This document shows, piece after piece, positions 5,754 through 9,608 of a DNA stretch of 9,608 nucleotides. Source of the DNA: Clostridiaceae bacterium. Lineage in GTDB: Bacteria; Bacillota; Clostridia; Oscillospirales; Acutalibacteraceae. The notes under the pieces are model-generated. The model worked only from the letters and a program-made list of their open reading frames with translations, was not told the DNA's origin and did no database searches. The translations under genes were made by a program, and so were the position numbers. Each line of letters begins with the position of its first letter. Position 1 is the stretch's first letter. The stretch lies in contig CAJGCL010000074.1 of the NCBI GenBank assembly GCA_904501675.1, positions 1 to 9,608 on the forward strand, in the 5' to 3' direction.

Positions 5754-6680
5754 TTAAGCTCTATCGTTTAAAATAAGCTCAGGATTCTGGAAAAATTCTT
5801 CCATTTTTGTAAGGAATGGTCTAACCTCACCAAAGTCAAGAACTCTGTGGTCAAACACAATATTCATAGGAAGTATTGTTCTGATTTCAATCTTCTCTTC
5901 GCCTTTTTCATCGGTAATAACAACAGGCTTTCTCTGAAGAGTACCTATACCGATAACACAAACCTGAGGAGGAATAACCATAAGCATAGCAATCTGTCCA
6001 CCAAGACCGCGAGTATCAGCACCAACATTTGAAACTGTGATTGTACCCTGCTTAAGATCAGCTCTTGTAATTTTTTCTGTATCAGGAATAGCCTTGTAAG
6101 CTTTTTTCTCTGCACCCTTAAGACGAACAATCTTGTGCTTACCTGCGTTAGCACCATAAATTCTCTTTATTGCTTTAATGATATGACCCTTTTTAAGCTT
6201 ATCAAGAGTATCATGGAAGGATACGGAGTAAAGAGCCTCTACAAGCACAGTCTTCTCAAGACGGCGATTAATATCCGCCTGATATTCTGCAATTTCTTTA
6301 AGAGTTTTATTACCCATATCCTTCATAGTGATGGTCATCATTTTACCATCCGGAAGAATCCACGGAACAGACATATCTATATGGTCAAATTCAGTAACCT
6401 TACCCCTTACAAGACCTTTTTCAAAATGAAAATGTGCATTTATGCAAGGATCATTTTCAATAGCTTCTGCAATAGCCTTAAGAAGCACGGCGTTAAAAGT
6501 AATCTTCGGGCCGTTGTCGCTATTATGCTCTTCCTGAAATTTTTTACAGTGCTCCACAAATTTTGTTACATCAGGCTCATACTGATAACTTACGTGAGGA
6601 ATATTCTGCCAGCTCTCTGTAGTCATATTAGCAACAATTTTCCTCTGAATACCGAATCTTGTTACACTTTTAATTGCCAT
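5754..6680 (-). CDS. Stand-alone 2-oxoacid dehydrogenase E2-type acyltransferase domain
   Basis: This is a 308-residue protein consisting of the catalytic domain of dihydrolipoamide acyltransferases (E2). E2 enzymes transfer an acyl group between a lipoyl arm and coenzyme A as the core of 2-oxoacid dehydrogenase complexes. The hallmark C-terminal motif is present as FDHRVLDFGEVRPFL at residues 276-290 (H278, D282), preceded by ITVSNVGADTRGLGG at 214-228 and a conserved hydrophobic core. The lipoyl domain and the E1/E3-binding domain of full-length E2 proteins are entirely absent, and no E1 or E3 gene is in the window. After the catalytic Asp the sequence reads DFG rather than the usual DG. 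It lies 18 nt after the aldolase gene in the same operon, with AAGGA close before the ATG. It may serve a complex encoded elsewhere, or act as a CoA acyltransferase on another substrate; the latter is inference. Confidence 0.88.
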   Translation of the reverse strand: MAIKSVTRFGIQRKIVANMTTESWQNIPHVSYQYEPDVTKFVEHCKKFQEEHNSDNGPKITFNAVLLKAIAEAIENDPCINAHFHFEKGLVRGKVTEFDHIDMSVPWILPDGKMMTITMKDMGNKTLKEIAEYQADINRRLEKTVLVEALYSVSFHDTLDKLKKGHIIKAIKRIYGANAGKHKIVRLKGAEKKAYKAIPDTEKITRADLKQGTITVSNVGADTRGLGGQIAMLMVIPPQVCVIGIGTLQRKPVVITDEKGEEKIEIRTILPMNIVFDHRVLDFGEVRPFLTKMEEFFQNPELILNDRA

Positions 6681-6698
6681 TATCCTTCACCCATCAAC

Positions 6699-7598
6699 TT
6701 ATTTATTATACTTATCAAAGAAACCTACATCTGTAAGTTCCTTAACGAGCATGGTTTTCTGTTCATCTGTAAGAGGAGCCATTGGGTAAGCCATATCGCC
6801 TGCCTCAATGCCATCAAGAGAAAGAATGTATTTTACTGCGCGTGAAACACTGTATTTTATAAGAATCTCTGTAACCTTGTTTACTTTGTACTGTGTCTGT
6901 CTTGCACCTTCAATATCACCGTTGAGGAATTGATTGCGAAGCTTAACGTATTCTGCACACATAAGGTTATATGTAGAACCAATACCAGCATCTGCACCCA
7001 TTGAAAGACCGCAAATAAGCATTTCATCAGGACCATTGATAACGTTGATATCTCCACCATTGAGTTCCTTGATTCTGCGCATTGAATAGAAATCAGTTAA
7101 TGTGAATTTGCAACCAATAACTCCGTCAACTTCAATCAAGCGCTTCATAAGATTCACAGAATCACTTGTAAGGAGATTCTGAACATATGCTATAACAGGA
7201 AGTTCTGACTCTTCAGCAATTCTCTTATAGTAATCAATTATTTCATCATCATTGTGTTTAAAATAGAAGTTAGGAACAACGCTTGAAACTGCATCACATC
7301 CGCACTCCTTCGCATGGCGAGCAAGCTCAAAAGCATCCATTGTTGCAGCTGCACCTATATGGTTAACGATAAGGCCTCTGCCATTATTATGCTCAACAAC
7401 TGTTTCGGCAATTTCTTTTCTCATCTGAGTGGTTATAACCGGACCTTCTCCTGTTGAACCACATATATAAAAACCACAGGCACCCTGACTAAAATTCCTG
7501 TCCATATTAGCTTTAATGGACTCTTTCAAAACAGTACCATCATTTTTAAAATGAGAAACCAATGCAGGCATAATGCCCTGAACAAGTGTATTTGACAC
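6699..7598 (-). CDS. N-acetylneuraminate lyase-like aldolase (DHDPS/NAL family)
   Basis: This is a TIM-barrel class I aldolase of about 300 residues. Family members cleave or form 2-keto acids through a Schiff base to pyruvate. From the longest frame (GTG 7607, 302 aa), GSTGEG at residues 50-55 is the carboxylate-binding motif, Y141 (IAYVQN) is the catalytic Tyr and K167 (GVIGCKFT) the Schiff-base Lys. VVPNFYF (110-116) and GIGSTYN (208-214) resemble N-acetylneuraminate lyase more than dihydrodipicolinate synthase. The usual YNxP after the Tyr is YVQN here, so the substrate may differ from sialic acid. I favour GTG 7598 (299 aa), which has GGGGTGG 5 nt upstream; GTG 7607 lies inside that site. 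It is first in an operon with the acyltransferase, behind a consensus promoter and a palindromic operator. Confidence 0.9.
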   Translation of the reverse strand: MSNTLVQGIMPALVSHFKNDGTVLKESIKANMDRNFSQGACGFYICGSTGEGPVITTQMRKEIAETVVEHNNGRGLIVNHIGAAATMDAFELARHAKECGCDAVSSVVPNFYFKHNDDEIIDYYKRIAEESELPVIAYVQNLLTSDSVNLMKRLIEVDGVIGCKFTLTDFYSMRRIKELNGGDINVINGPDEMLICGLSMGADAGIGSTYNLMCAEYVKLRNQFLNGDIEGARQTQYKVNKVTEILIKYSVSRAVKYILSLDGIEAGDMAYPMAPLTDEQKTMLVKELTDVGFFDKYNK

Positions 7599-7628
7599 AA
7601 TATCCACCCCATATCATATATTATTTAA

Positions 7629-7657
7629 ATTATACCAAAACAACCTGTGAATGTCAA
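7629..7657 (-). promoter_or_regulatory. Consensus promoter of the aldolase operon
   Basis: On the minus strand a perfect TTGACA (7657-7652) and a perfect TATAAT (7634-7629) are separated by exactly 17 bp, with TG one base before the -10 (extended -10). The predicted start near 7622 leaves a short leader of about 24 nt before GTG 7598. Confidence 0.9.
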
Positions 7658-7662
7658 TTCAC
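7647..7662. promoter_or_regulatory. Palindromic operator over the -35 of the aldolase promoter
   Basis: GTGAATGTCAATTCAC has perfect 6-bp arms around GTCA and completely covers the -35 hexamer. Binding of a dimeric repressor there would shut off an otherwise full-strength promoter, presumably until a substrate signal appears. The regulator is not encoded in the window. Confidence 0.6.
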
Positions 7663-7743
7663 CCAATTATCATTTTTTAAAATAGGCAGTTTAAACAAAC
7701 GTGTTTTTTTCGTTTTGTACATTACGCTTCAAACAACTTAACT

Positions 7744-7766
7744 ATTGTTAATTTTTTATTAACAAT
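7744..7766. repeat. AT-rich perfect inverted repeat between divergent genes
   Basis: ATTGTTAAT and ATTAACAAT form a 9-bp perfect inverted repeat around TTTTT. It sits between the divergent aldolase and ABC exporter promoters, about 24 bp upstream of the exporter -35. It could be an operator or an AT-rich activator site; the stem is too AT-rich to be a strong terminator. Confidence 0.45.
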
Positions 7767-7789
7767 CGGACTTTAAAGATTAATATTTC

Positions 7790-7818
7790 TTGTCATTTAT
7801 AGGTATATATGTTAGAAT
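7790..7818 (+). promoter_or_regulatory. Promoter of the ABC exporter gene
   Basis: TTGTCA (7790-7795) and TAGAAT (7813-7818) are separated by 17 bp, with a predicted start near 7825, about 23 nt before the ATG at 7848. One mismatch in each hexamer suggests moderate strength. Confidence 0.72.
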
Positions 7819-7847
7819 AATTAAATTAAATGTTCAGGAGCATTGAA

Positions 7848-9608
7848 ATGGAATTTTTAAATAAAATCCTTTACAAACTTCACATAAAAAAATGTCCTCG
7901 CCCTAACTTCAATAACGGCGAGTTACTTCCCCATACTGTAAAAGATGCGTTAAATGAGGAAAAGCTTGATACAGATTCTTTAATTTTCTCTTTCAAATCC
8001 GATATGTGCGGCGCAGAAGAATATGGTGATGTATACATTTTCTTTGATAAAATGGGTATGTATGTTGCTCATTTTGAAGAAAACATTCAACCAAAGAAAA
8101 GCAATAAAAAGGTTGAATTCAAGCCTCGTCTTTTAAAACTTGTGTGTATCCCTATTGACGAAATAGATGAGCTTTTTGCAGAACAATATCTTGCTACGGG
8201 TCAGCTTACATATAAGTATAATGACGAGTATTATTCCCTTGCCTATTTCTCAATCGGTGCTCTTGAAAGAGCAGATAATTTCAAAAAGATTTTCAACACT
8301 TTCAAACAAGGAAAAGATTACGAACAATATTTAAACAATTCTACAGGCAACACCTGCGAAAAGTGTGGCAAGCCTATTCCCCGCGGTTTAAAATATTGCG
8401 AAGACTGTGTAGATAAAAGTTCAACCATCAAAAGGTTGTTCTCTTTCTTTGGCGAAGTTAAATGGAAAATGATATTTATGATATGCGCCGTTTTGGTAAG
8501 TACCGGTATTACCATTATAATCCCTCAATTCAGCACGCAAAAGCTATATGATGAGGTTCTTAACACAGGAAACACCGCAGGATATGATGTACTAATAAAG
8601 AGCCTCATATCTTTGGTGCTTACAATGGCAGCTTTGAAAATAACCCATCAGCTTTTCACTCTTTTCTACCAGTATATTGTAGCCGGAATGCTTCCTGAGG
8701 TTGTTTACAATATAAAGCTTAAAATTTTTAAAGCGATGCAAGGTTTATCTGTTGGCTTCTACACCCACAAGCAGACAGGTTCTCTTATGGAAAGAGTTAC
8801 ACGTGATGCCAACAACATCTATTGGTTTTTCGTAGACGGTTTCCCCTACCTTATTTCAAGTATTATCGTTGTTATAGGCATTATAATCATAATGTTCTTT
8901 ACAAGCGTAAAGCTTACACTTTTAGTACTTGGAGCCACAGCGCTTGTTATTGTTATCTATCCTCTTATGGAAAGAAAATTCAGAAAGCTCCACCACAGAG
9001 TATGGGTGCAGAATGCTCAGTTAACATCCAAAGTAAGCGATAATATAAACGGCCACAGAATTATAAAAGCTTTCTCCAAAGAAGATGATGAACTTAAACA
9101 GTTCAATAAAACAAGCGGAAAGCTTCTTAACGCAGAAATACGTTGGGCAAATGCAGAAGCAACATTTTATCCTATCTTATCTGTTGTTGTTTATGTGTTA
9201 GGAGCTCTCGTATTAGGTATAGGCGGAATTCTTGCTATAACAACAAATGAAATATCTGTTGGTGAACTTCTCACCTTTGTTGTTTATCTGCAGATGCTGG
9301 AAAGACCTGTTGAATTTCTTTCATGGGTAACTAACTGGTGGTCCCGTTGTGTAGATTCTGCTCAGCGTGTATTTGAAATCATCGATACTGAACCTGATAT
9401 CCAAGATAAAGAAAACCCTATTGTTCTTGATGATTTTAAAGGATCAATTGAACTTTCTGAACTTCAGTTTGAATATGAACCTGCTCACCCTATAATCAAA
9501 AACCTTTCTCTTAAAGTTGAGGCAGGCGAAATGCTTGGTATAGTAGGTAAAACAGGCGCAGGTAAAACAACTATCTCAAACCTCATTGCCCGTCTTTATG
9601 ACCCTAAG
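7848..9608 (+). CDS. ABC exporter with N-terminal zinc-ribbon extension, cut at window edge
   Basis: 587 residues are visible; the gene continues past the right edge. Residues 1-165 are a soluble domain I cannot name with certainty, with alternating strands that could be a PH-like or related beta fold. Residues 170-187 are a zinc ribbon, CEKCGKPIPRGLKYCEDC (C170, C173, C184, C187). From about 205 to 500 comes an ABC exporter membrane domain: hydrophobic segments near 208-227, 252-280, 333-372 and 440-466, SVGFYTHKQTGSLMERVTRD (301-320) and the NGHRIIKAF coupling region (401-409). The ATPase domain begins near 533 with an A-loop tyrosine (Y543) and Walker A GKTGAGKT (567-574); the signature motif and Walker B lie beyond the edge. 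The start is ATG 7848 with AGGAG 7 nt upstream. The substrate is unknown. It may be half of a heterodimer with the partner gene to the right. Confidence 0.9.
   Translation, partial: MEFLNKILYKLHIKKCPRPNFNNGELLPHTVKDALNEEKLDTDSLIFSFKSDMCGAEEYGDVYIFFDKMGMYVAHFEENIQPKKSNKKVEFKPRLLKLVCIPIDEIDELFAEQYLATGQLTYKYNDEYYSLAYFSIGALERADNFKKIFNTFKQGKDYEQYLNNSTGNTCEKCGKPIPRGLKYCEDCVDKSSTIKRLFSFFGEVKWKMIFMICAVLVSTGITIIIPQFSTQKLYDEVLNTGNTAGYDVLIKSLISLVLTMAALKITHQLFTLFYQYIVAGMLPEVVYNIKLKIFKAMQGLSVGFYTHKQTGSLMERVTRDANNIYWFFVDGFPYLISSIIVVIGIIIIMFFTSVKLTLLVLGATALVIVIYPLMERKFRKLHHRVWVQNAQLTSKVSDNINGHRIIKAFSKEDDELKQFNKTSGKLLNAEIRWANAEATFYPILSVVVYVLGALVLGIGGILAITTNEISVGELLTFVVYLQMLERPVEFLSWVTNWWSRCVDSAQRVFEIIDTEPDIQDKENPIVLDDFKGSIELSELQFEYEPAHPIIKNLSLKVEAGEMLGIVGKTGAGKTTISNLIARLYDPK

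Noticed and set aside
6135..6845. 236-aa plus-strand reading frame antisense to the acyltransferase and aldolase genes
   Set aside because: It crosses two strongly recognisable genes and their junction on the other strand and shows no family motif.

Overview
The window looks like the chromosome of a low-GC Gram-positive bacterium, probably a gut-type Clostridia. The grounds are strong AGGAGG-type ribosome binding sites, frequent GTG/TTG starts, sigma-A promoters close to consensus, an SOS box of the Bacillus/Clostridium type, and gene families common in Firmicutes. No species can be named from the sequence.

Positions 1-3451 are one end of a phage-derived element. A leftward operon encodes, in order of transcription, a small cysteine-rich protein, a probable small terminase subunit, the large terminase and a portal protein that runs off the left edge. 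Its first three genes are chained by 4-base stop/start overlaps. Divergent from it, a rightward pair encodes a short Xre/Cro-type repressor and a 67-residue ImmA-like protein with an HEKTH motif. The 218 bases between the two units hold a dense switch. A LexA-type SOS box fills the spacer of one leftward promoter. A GTACGG-N4-CCGTAC palindrome fills the spacer of a second. A copy of that palindrome lies 41 bp further on, and a consensus promoter for the repressor faces the other two. No replication or integration gene is present in the window, so the packaging genes sit directly under the lysogeny switch. This resembles PBSX-type defective phages or a degenerate prophage.

A hairpin at 3457-3480 separates this element from ordinary chromosome. 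From there to 7607 all genes run leftward: a YdjC/ChbG-like carbohydrate deacetylase, a secreted and membrane-anchored Gly-rich peptidoglycan-binding protein, a stand-alone E2-type acyltransferase without a lipoyl domain, and an N-acetylneuraminate-lyase-like aldolase. The last two form an operon behind a perfect TTGACA-N17-TATAAT promoter whose -35 lies in a perfect palindrome.

From 7848 to the right edge a rightward gene encodes an ABC exporter carrying an unusual N-terminal extension of about 190 residues that ends in a four-cysteine zinc ribbon. It is cut by the window edge just after its Walker A motif. No tRNA, rRNA, CRISPR array or insertion sequence was seen, and no gene-free stretch exceeds about 240 bases.
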